DNA of 30,749 nt. It comes from Kingella pumchi. Lineage in GTDB: Bacteria > Pseudomonadota > Gammaproteobacteria > Burkholderiales > Neisseriaceae. Numbering within the stretch: the stretch's first letter is position 1; every line of letters begins with the position of its first letter. Below, in pieces: positions 30,740 to 30,749 of the stretch. The position numbers and the translations under genes were made by a program. The DNA lies in assembly GCF_022288825.1 (NCBI RefSeq), contig NZ_JAKOOW010000024.1, positions 146,478 to 177,226 of the forward strand. Direction: 5' to 3'. The notes beneath the pieces were generated by a model. That model was not told the DNA's origin and ran no database searches. It was given only the letters and a program-made list of their open reading frames with translations.

Positions 30740-30749
30740 TTTTTTTTTT
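30740..30749. repeat. Poly-T run at the window end
   Basis: At least ten T, running off the window, about 165 bp upstream of the FetA-like gene (poly-A on its coding strand). It may be the edge of a contig or a true homopolymer. Confidence 0.8.

Overview
The window looks like chromosome from a GC-rich member of the family Neisseriaceae. The clearest sign is a 10-base core, GCAGCCTGAA, that I count by eye about 74 times on the two strands (roughly one per 0.4 kb). Its usual 12-base forms, AGGCAGCCTGAA and AGGCTGCCTGAA, are the DNA uptake sequence (DUS) dialects reported for Kingella and Simonsiella. The gene set agrees: ComP-type pilin, FetA-type receptor, beta-proteobacterial IlvB/IlvH, and PilS/PilR. 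I cannot name the species; Kingella-like genera or a DUS-variant Neisseria fit. I see no phage, insertion sequence, CRISPR array, rRNA or tRNA.

Layout. 1-330: 3' end of an ABC exporter-type ATPase. 427-1110: TauE/DsbD_2-like membrane protein (minus). 1314-1628: grxD. 1699-2748: two tandem type IV pilin-like genes (minus); the distal one closely resembles ComP, the DUS receptor, and a sigma-54-like promoter lies upstream of the pair. 3089-5358: ilvB-ilvH. 5612-6496: nnrD. 6678-10207: pqiABC lipid-transport operon (minus). 10369-14017: upp, two small hypothetical genes, gshB and thyA (all plus). 14203-19675: parC-pilS-pilR, read on the minus strand with 2-bp spacing and 4-bp overlap. 19830-20699: unknown secreted protein. 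20786-22861: metG. 23034-24053: waaF. 24309-24847: frameshifted pirin remnant. 24882-27548: glnE. 27702-28400: SCO1/SenC lipoprotein. 28593-30575: FetA-like TonB receptor. The window ends in a run of T.

Most genes are housekeeping: branched-chain amino acid synthesis, nucleotide salvage and thymidylate synthesis, glutathione synthesis, repair of damaged NAD(P)H, lipid transport and LPS core assembly. A second theme is type IV pili and DNA uptake: ComP-like receptor, second minor pilin, PilS/PilR and a very dense field of DUS. The DUS are also built into the genome's working parts. Inverted DUS pairs form most of the rho-independent terminators, DUS overlap the stop codons of gshB and glnE, and intragenic DUS leave recognisable peptides (FQAA, FRLP, SGCL, GSLK, QPE) in many proteins. 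No wholly new multi-gene system is evident. The most interesting lead is the link between ComP, a possible PilR/sigma-54 promoter and the near-palindromic DUS form.
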